DNA from: an uncultured Campylobacter sp.
GTDB lineage: Bacteria > Campylobacterota > Campylobacteria > Campylobacterales > Campylobacteraceae
Direction of reading: 5' to 3'
Length of the DNA stretch: 14,598 nucleotides
Assembly (NCBI RefSeq): GCF_938002845.1
Contig: NZ_CALKZP010000042.1
Span: 1-14,598, forward strand
A program made the position numbers and the translations under genes. Numbering within the stretch: position 1 is the first letter of the stretch; each line of letters begins with the position of its first letter. Below the pieces are notes generated by a model. The model was given only the letters and a program-made list of their open reading frames with translations. It was not told the DNA's origin and did not search any database. This document shows, piece after piece, positions 1 to 7,313 of the stretch.

Positions 1-1
1 G

Positions 2-910
2 GGGCTTTGCGACTACCTGCGCGTGCCTCTTAGCGAGGGCGGCGAGATCGATCTGATTGCGCTTGAGCGCATCCTAAAGCTAAACGCCGGACGCCGCATC
101 ATCGGCTCGTTTAACGCCGCTTCAAACGTCACGGGCGTCATTAGCGACTATAAAAAGATCAGCGAGCTAATCAGAGCCGCAGGCGGTATCGTGGCCTTTG
201 ACTGCGCGGCGCTGAGCTCGCACGCAAATTTAGACTGCGATTACTTCGACGCGATTTTTCTCTCGCCGCATAAGCTACTTGGCGGACCTGCAAGCTGCGG
301 GCTTTTGGCGATCAAAAAGGAGCTGCTCAGTAGCGATGTGCCGACGTTTGCCGCGGGCGGGACGGTCGCCTACGCTAGCCGCGAAGGGCACGTGTTTTTG
401 AAAAATCCCGAGCAGCTAGAGGAGGGCGGTACGCCGCCTATCATCGGGCTCATGCGGGCAAATTTGGCATACGCGCTGCGAAACGAAGTCGGCTTTGAGA
501 GGATAAAAAGCGCCGAGGACGAGCTAGCGCAGCTTTTTGAGGGCGAGCTAGCGGGCATTGACGAGATTATAAACTACGTTCCAAAGGGCGCGCCGCGGCT
601 GCCGATTTTTTCATTTAATGTGCGCGGCGTCTCGGCGTATGATTTCGCCGCGAGCCTTAGTAACGACTTCGGTATCCAGACGCGCGCGGGCGTGATGTGT
701 GCAGGACCCTACGCTCACGATCTGCTGGGTATCAAGGAGGGGCGCATGCCAGAAGCCAAGCCCGGCTTCGTGCGCGTGAGCCTGCACTACACGCACACCG
801 AGCAAGACGTGCGCTATCTAGTTGGCGCGATAAAATCCTGCATCAAAAAGCACCGCGAAATTTGGGGCGAAGAAAAAGCGATGTACGAGATGTTCGGCGG
901 GAAAATTTAA
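2..910 (+). CDS. Class V PLP-dependent aminotransferase / cysteine desulfurase-like protein (5' end missing)
   Basis: The reading frame is already open at base 2 and ends at TAA 908-910, so about 302 C-terminal residues are visible and the start lies outside the window. It reads like the class V aminotransferase/NifS-SufS fold. SPHK with the PLP-binding lysine codon at 272-274 follows an Asp-containing strand (VAFDCAAL), and an ASNVTG segment resembles the substrate-loop region of the family. Near the C-terminus, GVMCAGPYAHDLLGI places a cysteine where desulfurases carry their catalytic Cys. The Gln that often follows the PLP-binding Asp in SufS-type enzymes (DxxQ) is replaced by Ala, so a dedicated Fe-S desulfurase role is not secure. 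No iscU-like partner is in view; the gene ends in its own terminator and faces away from the tup genes. The family call is firm, the substrate is not. Confidence 0.85.
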   Translation, partial: GLCDYLRVPLSEGGEIDLIALERILKLNAGRRIIGSFNAASNVTGVISDYKKISELIRAAGGIVAFDCAALSSHANLDCDYFDAIFLSPHKLLGGPASCGLLAIKKELLSSDVPTFAAGGTVAYASREGHVFLKNPEQLEEGGTPPIIGLMRANLAYALRNEVGFERIKSAEDELAQLFEGELAGIDEIINYVPKGAPRLPIFSFNVRGVSAYDFAASLSNDFGIQTRAGVMCAGPYAHDLLGIKEGRMPEAKPGFVRVSLHYTHTEQDVRYLVGAIKSCIKKHREIWGEEKAMYEMFGGKI

Positions 911-942
911 GCGGCGTGGGTTAGGACTTTGCCGCTTTTTTT
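909..942 (+). terminator. Intrinsic terminator of the aminotransferase gene
   Basis: A 7-bp stem (AAGCGGC at 909-915 with GCCGCTT at 931-937) encloses a 15-nt loop and runs directly into seven T residues (936-942). The left arm overlaps the stop codon, so transcription would stop right after the gene. Confidence 0.75.
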
Positions 943-1437
943 GAGCTCTAGTGAAATTTTGTAAAATTCTGCGCCGTTTTTAAAATTTATCGGAATTCCG
1001 TGCCGTCTTTTTAGAATTTTAAGCGAGTTTTACGCCATAAAATTCTTACTATCATTCCGCCTTTGCACTGCAGACAAACGGCACGCTTTGCAAAATAACA
1101 TATAATTTCGTCCATAAATTTACCGACAAATTCCGCAGAGTTAAAATTTAGAATTCTGAAATTCCTCGCCTAGAAATTTTAGAATCGCAAAGTTCCGCTA
1201 GCCGTATTCGCGGCTAAATTTTAAAATTTTTTAGCAATGGAATTTTAAAATTCCGCGCTGTGCCGTTTGGCAAAATCCCGCCTGTAAATTTCAAAATTTC
1301 AAGACGCAAATTTTTGCGCTCTGTTTCGCTAGATACGTTGCGGTAGATCGTTCGCAGTAAAAATTTGAAAATAATATTAGTACCGCGCGAGTAAAAATTC
1401 TAAAGCGAAATAAAGCTTATCCGCACTTCGCGCAGAA
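911..1437. other. Gene-free spacer between two converging genes
   Basis: These 527 bases separate the ends of two convergent genes and hold no credible ORF. After the terminator at 909-942 the sequence is AT-rich and packed with AAATTT, AAATTC and GAATTC-type words, for example at 954, 964, 983, 993 and 1014. A TATAAT hexamer at 1101-1106 could be a promoter, but no good -35 or downstream gene goes with it. I see no clear terminator for the leftward tupC transcript. No tRNA-like or other RNA structure was recognised. Confidence 0.6.
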
Positions 1438-2697
1438 TTACTCCAGCCCTAAAAATGCGCCGCTTTCAAATCCGAAATAGACCCTCTCGCCCGCGCTCCA
1501 GCGCTGCTCATCCTGCGCCGTGACGCATTTTAGCAGCACGTCGCCCGCCTTGATCTTGATGAGCAGCGAGGAGCCGTACTGAAGCGAAACCGAGTGCAAA
1601 ATCCCCGCAAAGCAGCGCTCAAATGGGCGTTGTGATAATAAAATTTTATTCGGATTTATCGCGATTTTGCGGGAGCGTGCGAGTCCCTCTTCAAGGCGCA
1701 GCGAAATTTCATCCGAAAATTTTAAAACCCCGTCTTGCACGTCAAAGATATTTTTGTATTCAAACTCGCATATCTTGCCGCGATGCAAAAACACGCTTCT
1801 TTGCGCGATCGCGCTGAGCCATTTCTCATCGTGGCTGGCGATGATAAAGCCGCAGCCGTAGCGACTCCGCATAAATAAAATCGCGCGCGCAAAGAGTTTG
1901 GAGGCGGCAAGATCGAGGCTATTGGTCGGCTCGTCGAGCAGATAGAGCTTCGCGCGCTGCGCCAGAGCGAGCGCAAACGCGATGCGCTGCGTCTGCCCCG
2001 AGCTAAGCTCGAAATGCTTCTTTGATAAAAAACTTCTATCAAGCCCCGTTAGGTCGAGCGCTTCATCCACTCGCTCGTCAAATTCCGCAAGCGCGCCGCG
2101 GCTTTTGAGCGCAAATTTAAAATTTTGCTCCACGCTGCGTTTTAAAAGCACGGGCTCGGGCAGCAGCAAGCAGATCTGCCGCAGCGTCTGTAAAGAGGGC
2201 GCCTGCTGTCCCCAAAGCTCCACGCTACCGCTACTCGGACGCTGCAAAAAGGCTAAAATCCGCAGCAGCGTAGATTTGCCGCTGCCGTTTGAACCCAAAA
2301 GCGCCGTGATACCGCTCGTATTTAGATCGAGGCTAGGGATATTTAAAATTTCGCTCCGTCCGTAGCGCAGCACCAGATCCCGCACCGAGATCAGCTCGCT
2401 ATCGGGTACAGCTCGCGCGGCGGCGGAATTCTTATTTGCAAAATTCTTTCTCGCAGAATTCTCACGCGCTAAATTCTCGCTTTTGGAATTTTTACCCGCA
2501 GAATTTGCGCTAATGGAATTCTCGGTCAGAGAATTTTTACTCGTAGAATTCTTAGCGGCAAAATTTGCGCTCGTAGAATTCTCGGGGGCGGAATTTGCGT
2601 CCGTGAAATTTTCGCTTATAAAATTTTCGCGCTCCAGCTCCGCCCGGTTTTTGTCCGTGAAATTCTTACTCGGACGCTTTAGCTTATCTGCATTCAT
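1438..2697 (-). CDS. tupC: Tungstate ABC transporter ATP-binding protein TupC with a repeat-rich N-terminal extension
   Basis: This is the ATPase that powers tungstate import by the TupABC system at the inner membrane. The protein has 419 residues. The ABC domain begins near residue 104, with Walker A GSNGSGKST at about 135-143, the signature LSSGQTQR, Walker B LYLLDEP and an H-loop ASHDEKW, followed by a C-terminal region of about 80 residues that may be TOBE-like. Residues 1-95 are unusual: 16 five-residue units of the form [E/K/A]N[S/F]xx, hydrophilic and probably disordered. The ATG (2695-2697) overlaps the tupB stop as ATGA, which favours translational coupling and therefore this start. 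There is no other Met in the extension; a GTG at the domain edge (SVRDLV) is the only obvious alternative. Identity as TupC comes from the fold plus the adjacent tupB and tupA; from sequence alone it could be a molybdate-type ATPase. Confidence 0.88.
   Translation of the reverse strand: MNADKLKRPSKNFTDKNRAELERENFISENFTDANSAPENSTSANFAAKNSTSKNSLTENSISANSAGKNSKSENLARENSARKNFANKNSAAARAVPDSELISVRDLVLRYGRSEILNIPSLDLNTSGITALLGSNGSGKSTLLRILAFLQRPSSGSVELWGQQAPSLQTLRQICLLLPEPVLLKRSVEQNFKFALKSRGALAEFDERVDEALDLTGLDRSFLSKKHFELSSGQTQRIAFALALAQRAKLYLLDEPTNSLDLAASKLFARAILFMRSRYGCGFIIASHDEKWLSAIAQRSVFLHRGKICEFEYKNIFDVQDGVLKFSDEISLRLEEGLARSRKIAINPNKILLSQRPFERCFAGILHSVSLQYGSSLLIKIKAGDVLLKCVTAQDEQRWSAGERVYFGFESGAFLGLE
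2419..2667 (-). repeat. Degenerate 15-bp in-frame tandem repeat encoding xN[S/F]xx units in TupC
   Basis: Fourteen contiguous 15-bp units (2423-2632 in DNA register) each contain the core RAATTY; five of them contain GAATTC exactly. On the minus strand they read as ENFIS, ENFTD, ANSAP, ENSTS, ANFAA, KNSTS and so on, ending in KNSAA. Two further units (KNFTD, KNRAE) lie upstream, offset by three residues (LER). The flanking bases differ between copies while the AAT codon for Asn stays constant, so the array is old or diverging rather than freshly expanded. The central position is mostly Ser, unlike the Leu/Phe of beta-helical pentapeptide-repeat proteins. Confidence 0.9.
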
Positions 2698-3386
2698 CGA
2701 TCTAGCCTTTTTAGCGCGTGGATGGCTAAATTTACCGCAAACGCTATTAAAATCAGCACCAGCGCGAGCGCTATACCCATCGCAAACTCGCCCTTGTTGG
2801 TCTCAAGCGAGATCGCCGTGGTGATCGTGCGGGTGAAATATTTGATATTGCCGCCGATCATCATCGCTACGCCTACCTCGGCGACGATCCGCCCGTAAGC
2901 GGTGGCGATGACGACCAGCAGGGCGTAGCGCAGCTCGTAAAGCACGCAAAGGATTAAATTTAGCGGGCTTAGGCGGTAGTTCATAATGTTTAGATAGTGC
3001 TTCTTATCCATATTTTCGATGACGCTGGCGCTTAGCGAGACGATGATGGGAAGCGCCAGCGCAAACTGTCCGAGCATCACGGCTTTGAGCGTAAAAAGCA
3101 ACCCCAGCTCGCCAAAAGGGCCGTTTCTGGAGATGAAAGCGTAAAGGATCAGTCCTATCGCCACCGTGGGCATCGCAAGCGCTACGTCGCTTAAAAGTCT
3201 AAGCGTTCTGCGAGCGCGAAATTCGTAAAATCCGAGGATAAATCCTATCGGAAAGCCGGTTATAATCGCAAGAAGTATCGAGATACTTGAAGTATAAAGC
3301 GTCGCTTTGATCGCCGAAAAGGTCTCCGCATCGCCGCTAAAAAGCAGACCGAATGCGCTTAAAATTCCTTCTAAAATAAAATCCAA
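2694..3386 (-). CDS. tupB: Tungstate ABC transporter permease TupB
   Basis: This 230-residue integral membrane protein is the channel subunit that passes tungstate from TupA through the inner membrane. Several hydrophobic segments are evident, for example SSISILLAIITGFPIGFILG near residues 33-52 and a C-terminal helix IALALVLILIAFAVNLAI. The cytoplasmic loop containing YGRIVAEVGVAMMIGGNI resembles the ATPase-docking loop of ABC importers. The start is TTG at 3384-3386: an in-frame stop lies four codons upstream and an AGGA-containing ribosome site sits just before it. Its stop overlaps the tupC start by ATGA. It is divergent from tupA, the arrangement I recall for Cj1538c-Cj1540 of C. jejuni. 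The length is typical for TupB. Confidence 0.9.
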   Translation of the reverse strand: MDFILEGILSAFGLLFSGDAETFSAIKATLYTSSISILLAIITGFPIGFILGFYEFRARRTLRLLSDVALAMPTVAIGLILYAFISRNGPFGELGLLFTLKAVMLGQFALALPIIVSLSASVIENMDKKHYLNIMNYRLSPLNLILCVLYELRYALLVVIATAYGRIVAEVGVAMMIGGNIKYFTRTITTAISLETNKGEFAMGIALALVLILIAFAVNLAIHALKRLDR

Positions 3387-3413
3387 GATTGTGTCCTAAA
3401 TGTTCTATTTTGG

Positions 3414-3438
3414 CATATTTATAAACCAAATTTATATG
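3414..3438. promoter_or_regulatory. Possible operator in the tupB/tupA divergent spacer
   Basis: A 25-bp imperfect inverted sequence begins CATAT and ends ATATG, with two further matching pairs inside. It lies just upstream of the tupA -10 box and about 30 bp from the tupB start, where a regulator could control both directions. Campylobacter tup genes are known to respond to a ModE-like regulator; whether this is its site is inference, and the AT-rich context makes chance symmetry easy. Confidence 0.25.
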
Positions 3439-3439
3439 C

Positions 3440-3469
3440 TATAATAGCACATTTTTTAAAGGAGATAAC
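3440..3469 (+). promoter_or_regulatory. tupA promoter -10 box and ribosome binding site
   Basis: A perfect TATAAT at 3440-3445 stands 24 nt before the tupA ATG, and AAAGGAG at 3458-3464 gives a strong ribosome site with 5-nt spacing. No consensus -35 is visible, which is normal for campylobacterial sigma70 promoters. The leader would be only about 18 nt, so control is probably at initiation. Confidence 0.7.
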
Positions 3470-4288
3470 ATGAAAAAAATATTTTTTGTTTCGCTCGCTC
3501 TTAGTGCGAGCCTTTTTGCCGCCGATAACGATTTGGTGATGGCAACTACAACGAGTACCGATAATACGGGCTTGCTAGATGCGATCTATCCTGCGTATAA
3601 GGCGGAAACCGGCGTCGATATCAAATGGACGGCGGTAGGTACGGGTGCTGCTCTAAAGCTTGGCGAGAACTGCGATGCGGACATACTTTTCGTGCATTCG
3701 CCGAAAGTCGAGAAAGAATTTGTAGAAAAAGGCTTCGGCGTTGACCGCACGCCCGTTATGTATAACGATTTTATCCTCATCGCCGATAAATCTATCGCGC
3801 CTAAATTTAAAGGCAAGGACCTTAAGGGCTCGTTTGAGCTAATCAAGGCGGAGAAGATTAAATTCTTCTCTCGCGGCGATAAATCGGGCACCGATAACAA
3901 AGAGAAAGGTATTTGGAAAAAGGTTGAGGGCGCCGTACCTGAAAATGAGGCATGGTATAACCAAACCGGTCAAGGCATGATCGCTACGATCAACGCAGCC
4001 GCCGAGCAAAAGGGCGTGACCTTCACCGATCGCGGCACCTACATTAAATACGAGGACAATAAAAAGGGCAATCCCGATATGGTTATCATCAACGAAGGCG
4101 ATAACGATCTGAAGAATTTTTACTCCGTAATCGCGGTCAATCCTAAGCACTGCCCAAAAGCCGACTACGAAAACGCGCAGCGCTTCATCAAATGGATCAC
4201 TAGCGAAAAGGGGCAGAAGTTCGTAGGCGATTTCAAGCTGCTAAATAAGCCGCTTTTCACCCCTGATGCGAATACTCGCAAGAACTAG
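3470..4288 (+). CDS. tupA: Tungstate-binding periplasmic protein TupA
   Basis: This 272-residue solute-binding protein captures tungstate in the periplasm and delivers it to TupB. The N-terminus is a Sec signal peptide (KK, then a hydrophobic stretch, with likely cleavage after SLFA or SLFAA at residues 17-18). The mature protein starts with the TupA hallmark TTTSTDNTG at residues 26-34, whose Thr/Ser side chains bind the oxyanion in this family, followed by VGTGAALKLGENCDADILFVHSP and SRGDKSGTD, also typical. Length and motifs match full-length TupA. It is transcribed away from tupBC from its own promoter, perhaps so that binding protein can be made in excess, and ends in a strong terminator. 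In campylobacters tungstate supplies enzymes such as formate dehydrogenase. A molybdate-binding ModA is less likely because of the TTTS motif. Confidence 0.95.
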   Translation: MKKIFFVSLALSASLFAADNDLVMATTTSTDNTGLLDAIYPAYKAETGVDIKWTAVGTGAALKLGENCDADILFVHSPKVEKEFVEKGFGVDRTPVMYNDFILIADKSIAPKFKGKDLKGSFELIKAEKIKFFSRGDKSGTDNKEKGIWKKVEGAVPENEAWYNQTGQGMIATINAAAEQKGVTFTDRGTYIKYEDNKKGNPDMVIINEGDNDLKNFYSVIAVNPKHCPKADYENAQRFIKWITSEKGQKFVGDFKLLNKPLFTPDANTRKN

Positions 4289-4313
4289 CTCTAGCTAAAT
4301 AAGGCTAAAATTT

Positions 4314-4355
4314 AAAGCCCAAAGGCAAAGCGTCGCCTTTGGGCTTTTGCTTTTT
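4314..4355 (+). terminator. Strong intrinsic terminator of tupA
   Basis: A perfect 13-bp stem (AAAGCCCAAAGGC at 4314-4326 with GCCTTTGGGCTTT at 4335-4347) has an 8-nt loop and is followed by a T-rich tail interrupted by GC. The A-run before the left arm means it could also act, less efficiently, on leftward transcripts. Confidence 0.92.
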
Positions 4356-4657
4356 AATAAATCAATCTGCGCGCCTTTAAATTTAGCTATTTTGCTTCTA
4401 AATTTAACTGGCGCTTTTTACTGCGTCTTTTTACGATACATTTTTTACTTTCTCGCCATACGTTTAAATTTATCGCAGTGCCGTTTGTGGGCAATAGGCT
4501 TAAAATTTCAGCTATATTTGAGATCGGTGCGGGGAAATTTCGATCGCGTTCGGATATGCTCTAATGTCTAGCGATATTTATACAGCGCAAAATTTAGTAG
4601 TATTTATGTGTGACTCAAATTTTAATTTGTTGGGAATTAAATTTTGAAGTTGCAGTT

Positions 4658-4688
4658 AAGCTCGGGCGTATGAAAAACGCCCAAGCTT
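4658..4688 (-). other. 12-bp hairpin downstream of dnaK
   Basis: The arms 4658-4669 and 4677-4688 pair over 12 positions around a 7-nt loop. The single non-Watson-Crick position is a G-U wobble when read as RNA from the minus strand and a C-A mismatch from the plus strand, so the structure favours the dnaK transcript. It lies about 130 nt past the dnaK stop with no T-run after it; it could protect the mRNA 3' end or help factor-dependent termination. Confidence 0.4.
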
Positions 4689-4815
4689 GTGAAGCTATGA
4701 AATTTTATGCGCGGTTTGCGGGGCCGCTTCTGCCGCGCGGCCGGTAAAATTACTTTTCAAGCGCAGGCAAAACTACCGAGCGCACGGTTATAAAATTTCA
4801 CTTTGCGCGAGCGAG

Positions 4816-6693
4816 CTATTCGACTTCGGCGTCGATGACGTCGTCGTATTTTTTACCGCCGTTTGCACCGCTGCTTTGCGATCCGCCCTGATTTGCGCTG
4901 GCAGCCTTGTATAGATCCTCGGCGACCTTGCTTAGAGCTTCTACTTTGGAGTTTATCGCTTCTTTGCTCGCGTTTTCATCCTTTAGCACGGCTTTTAGAT
5001 CATTTAGCGCGCCTTCGATCTTAGCGCGTAGATCGCTCGGTACCTTCTCGCCCATCTCGCTTAGGCTCTTTTCGGTTTGATGTGCGATGCTGTCGGCTTG
5101 ATTGCGCGCTTCGACGGTCTCTTTGCGTTTGTTGTCTTCCTCTTTGTGAAGCTCGGCGTCCTTTACCATTTTATCGATCTCGGCGTCGCTTAAGCCGCTT
5201 GAGCCGGTGATGCGGATGTCGGTTGCCTTGCCGGTAGCCTTGTCTTTTGCCGAAACGGTTAAAATTCCGTTCGCGTCGATGTTAAATTCCACCTCGATCT
5301 GCGGCACGCCGCGAGGAGCGGGCATGATGCCTTCAAGATTGAAATTTCCTAGCGATTTGTTGTCCTTCGCAAACTCGCGCTCGCCCTGCAAAACGTTGAT
5401 CGTAACGGCGCTTTGATTATCCTCTGCAGTCGAGAAGGTTTGAGATTTTTTCGTAGGTATCGTAGTTCCCTTTTCGATGATCTTGGTCATCACGCCACCT
5501 AGGGTTTCGATGCCGAGGCTTAGCGGAGTGACGTCGAGTAGTAGTACGTCTTTTACGTCGCCTTTGATGACCGCGCCTTGGATAGCCGCGCCGATTGCTA
5601 CGACTTCGTCAGGGTTTACGCTCTTATTTAGCTCCTTGCCGAAAGCCTTTTTGACCTCCTCTTGCACGAGTGGCACGCGCGTCGAGCCGCCAACCATGAC
5701 AACTTCTTTTATGTCGTTCATGCTTAGCCCCGCGTCGCTTACAACCTTTTTAAGCGTGCTTATGGTCTCGTCCACTAAAGAATCGATCATACTTTCAAAT
5801 TTGGCCCTGGTGATGGTTTTCATCAGGTGCTTTGGACCTGTGGCATCAGCAGTGATGAAAGGTAAATTTACCGTCGTTTCCATCGCGCTGCTTAGCTCTT
5901 TTTTGGCGTTTTCCGCAGCCTCTTTTAGGCGTTGCATAGCCATGACATCGCCGCGCAAGTCGATGCCTGTTTCAGATTGAAATTCTGAGGTTAAAAAGTC
6001 GATCAGCTTGTTATCGAAATCATCACCGCCCAAAAACGCATTACCGCCGGTAGCTAAAACTTCTACAACGCTATCGCCGGTTTCTAGCACGGTTACGTCG
6101 AATGTACCGCCGCCCAGATCGTAAACTACGATCTTTTCGGATTCTTTTTTATCCAGTCCATACGCAAGCGCCGCTGCGGTCGGCTCGTTGATGATACGAA
6201 GCACGTTTAGACCCGCGATTGTTCCTGCTTCTTTCGTCGCCTTTCTTTGGCTATCGTTGAAATATGCAGGCACGGTGATGACCGCATCGACAACCGGCTC
6301 GCCCAAAAACGCCTCGGCGTCCTCTTTTAGCTTGATTAGCACCTTGGCTGAAATTTCTTGCGGCGTATAAACCTTGCCCGCGATTTCTACCGCGCACGCG
6401 CCGTTTCGGTCGATAATCTTATACGGTAGGCGCTTTTTGGCTTCCTGCGCGTTTTTCTCATTCATCATAAGACCCATGATGCGCTTGATCGAGTAGATCG
6501 TCTTTTCCGGGTTAGTGACTGCTTGGCGCTTGGCGCTGTCGCCTACTAAAACCTCGCCTTTGTCGGTGAAAGCTACTACCGACGGAGTGGTGTTTTTACC
6601 CTCTTTATTCGGTATGATCTTGCTCTCGCCGCGTTCGAATATGCTTACGCACGAGTTTGTTGTTCCTAGGTCGATGCCTATGACTTTTGCCAT
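4816..6693 (-). CDS. dnaK: Chaperone protein DnaK (Hsp70)
   Basis: This cytosolic ATP-dependent chaperone binds exposed hydrophobic segments, cycling with GrpE (nucleotide exchange) and a DnaJ not present here. The 625 residues match the normal bacterial length. The N-terminal ATPase begins with IGIDLGTTNSCV, continues with VPAYFNDSQRKATKEAG and INEPTAAALAYGLDKK, and has the second phosphate motif YDLGGGTFDV. The linker and substrate-binding start are DVLLLDVTPLSLGIETLGG, and the C-terminus ends in acidic DDVIDAEVE, a variant of the EEVD-like tail. The ATG at 6691-6693 has an AAAGGAT ribosome site. It is the last gene of hrcA-grpE-dnaK, 44 nt after grpE; that gap contains a 14-bp A/T-only palindrome (6718-6731). 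It is expected to be under the upstream HrcA/CIRCE control. Nothing is broken. Confidence 0.98.
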   Translation of the reverse strand: MAKVIGIDLGTTNSCVSIFERGESKIIPNKEGKNTTPSVVAFTDKGEVLVGDSAKRQAVTNPEKTIYSIKRIMGLMMNEKNAQEAKKRLPYKIIDRNGACAVEIAGKVYTPQEISAKVLIKLKEDAEAFLGEPVVDAVITVPAYFNDSQRKATKEAGTIAGLNVLRIINEPTAAALAYGLDKKESEKIVVYDLGGGTFDVTVLETGDSVVEVLATGGNAFLGGDDFDNKLIDFLTSEFQSETGIDLRGDVMAMQRLKEAAENAKKELSSAMETTVNLPFITADATGPKHLMKTITRAKFESMIDSLVDETISTLKKVVSDAGLSMNDIKEVVMVGGSTRVPLVQEEVKKAFGKELNKSVNPDEVVAIGAAIQGAVIKGDVKDVLLLDVTPLSLGIETLGGVMTKIIEKGTTIPTKKSQTFSTAEDNQSAVTINVLQGEREFAKDNKSLGNFNLEGIMPAPRGVPQIEVEFNIDANGILTVSAKDKATGKATDIRITGSSGLSDAEIDKMVKDAELHKEEDNKRKETVEARNQADSIAHQTEKSLSEMGEKVPSDLRAKIEGALNDLKAVLKDENASKEAINSKVEALSKVAEDLYKAASANQGGSQSSGANGGKKYDDVIDAEVE

Positions 6694-6737
6694 TTTTTAT
6701 CCTTTGTGTTGAATTTAAAATTTTAAAATTTGAGCGA

Positions 6738-7313
6738 TTATTTCGCCACTACTACCATAGCGGCGCGTAAAACGCGCTGCTTATACATATAGCCTTTTTG
6801 ATATACTTGAACGATATCGCCTTTTTTAGCACCTTCGGCTTCAATCATCGAGATGGCGTTATGCACGCTAGGATCAAATCCCGCATCCGTCGCTATCGGA
6901 ACGATACCGTATTTTTCAAAAGTCTTTGTAAAAAGGCTTAGACATTGTTTTACGCCGACTTCGATTTTATCCGCAAGCTCATTACCTTCCACATCAATTT
7001 TTGCGGCCTCCTCAAGCGCGTCGATTATCGGCAGCAGATCCTTCGCAAAGCTCTCGCTAGCGTAAGCAACAGCGCTATCTTTTTCCTTTTCCAAACGTTT
7101 TTTGAGATTTTCAAAATCCGCATTGGCGCGGTAAAATTTATCAGTGATCTCACTCAGCTCGTTTTGAAGCTTTTGTATCTGCGCATCGGTATCGTCGCAT
7201 GTCTGCGCCTCTTGCGGCTCGCCCGCCTCTGACGCGCACTGCTCGCAAACCTCTTTTTCTTCACTATCGCACGCTGCATTTTTATCGCCGTACTCTTTAA
7301 ATTTATGGCTCAT
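6738..7313 (-). CDS. grpE: Nucleotide exchange factor GrpE
   Basis: GrpE dimers release ADP from DnaK and reset its folding cycle. The 191 residues show the family plan: a disordered acidic N-terminal tail (about 1-43), a long heptad-rich helix (about 44-105, including IQKLQNELSEITDKFYRANADFENLKKR with the conserved R-ADFEN-KKR pattern), then the C-terminal beta domain with FDPSVHNAI and the closing YKQRVLRAAMVVVAK. The tail carries four cysteines at residues 15, 23, 26 and 39, including a CEQC pair, which is unusual in a GrpE tail. The ATG overlaps the hrcA stop as ATGA and has AAAGGAG in front, so the two are co-translated. No residue loss in the DnaK-contacting domain is evident. Confidence 0.96.
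   Translation of the reverse strand: MSHKFKEYGDKNAACDSEEKEVCEQCASEAGEPQEAQTCDDTDAQIQKLQNELSEITDKFYRANADFENLKKRLEKEKDSAVAYASESFAKDLLPIIDALEEAAKIDVEGNELADKIEVGVKQCLSLFTKTFEKYGIVPIATDAGFDPSVHNAISMIEAEGAKKGDIVQVYQKGYMYKQRVLRAAMVVVAK

Larger units (their letters stand above)
4289..4815. other. Gene-free spacer between converging tupA and dnaK
   Basis: These 527 bases contain the tupA terminator, then AT-rich sequence with AAATTT words, then two inverted repeats on the dnaK side (4658-4688 and 4722-4742). No credible coding sequence is present. The second inverted repeat (GGCCGC at 4722-4727, GCGGCC at 4737-4742) has a 9-nt loop and lies in a GC-rich patch unlike its surroundings, but no T-run follows in either direction. 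Confidence 0.6.

Noticed and set aside
2419..2667. CRISPR-like or pentapeptide-repeat (beta-helix) interpretation of the TupC repeats
   Set aside because: Units are contiguous without spacers and are in frame; the central residue is mostly Ser rather than the inward-facing Leu/Phe needed for a pentapeptide-repeat helix.
4347..4571. 74-residue hydrophobic frame after tupA
   Set aside because: It begins with TTG inside the tupA terminator stem, has no ribosome site and looks like translated AT-rich spacer.
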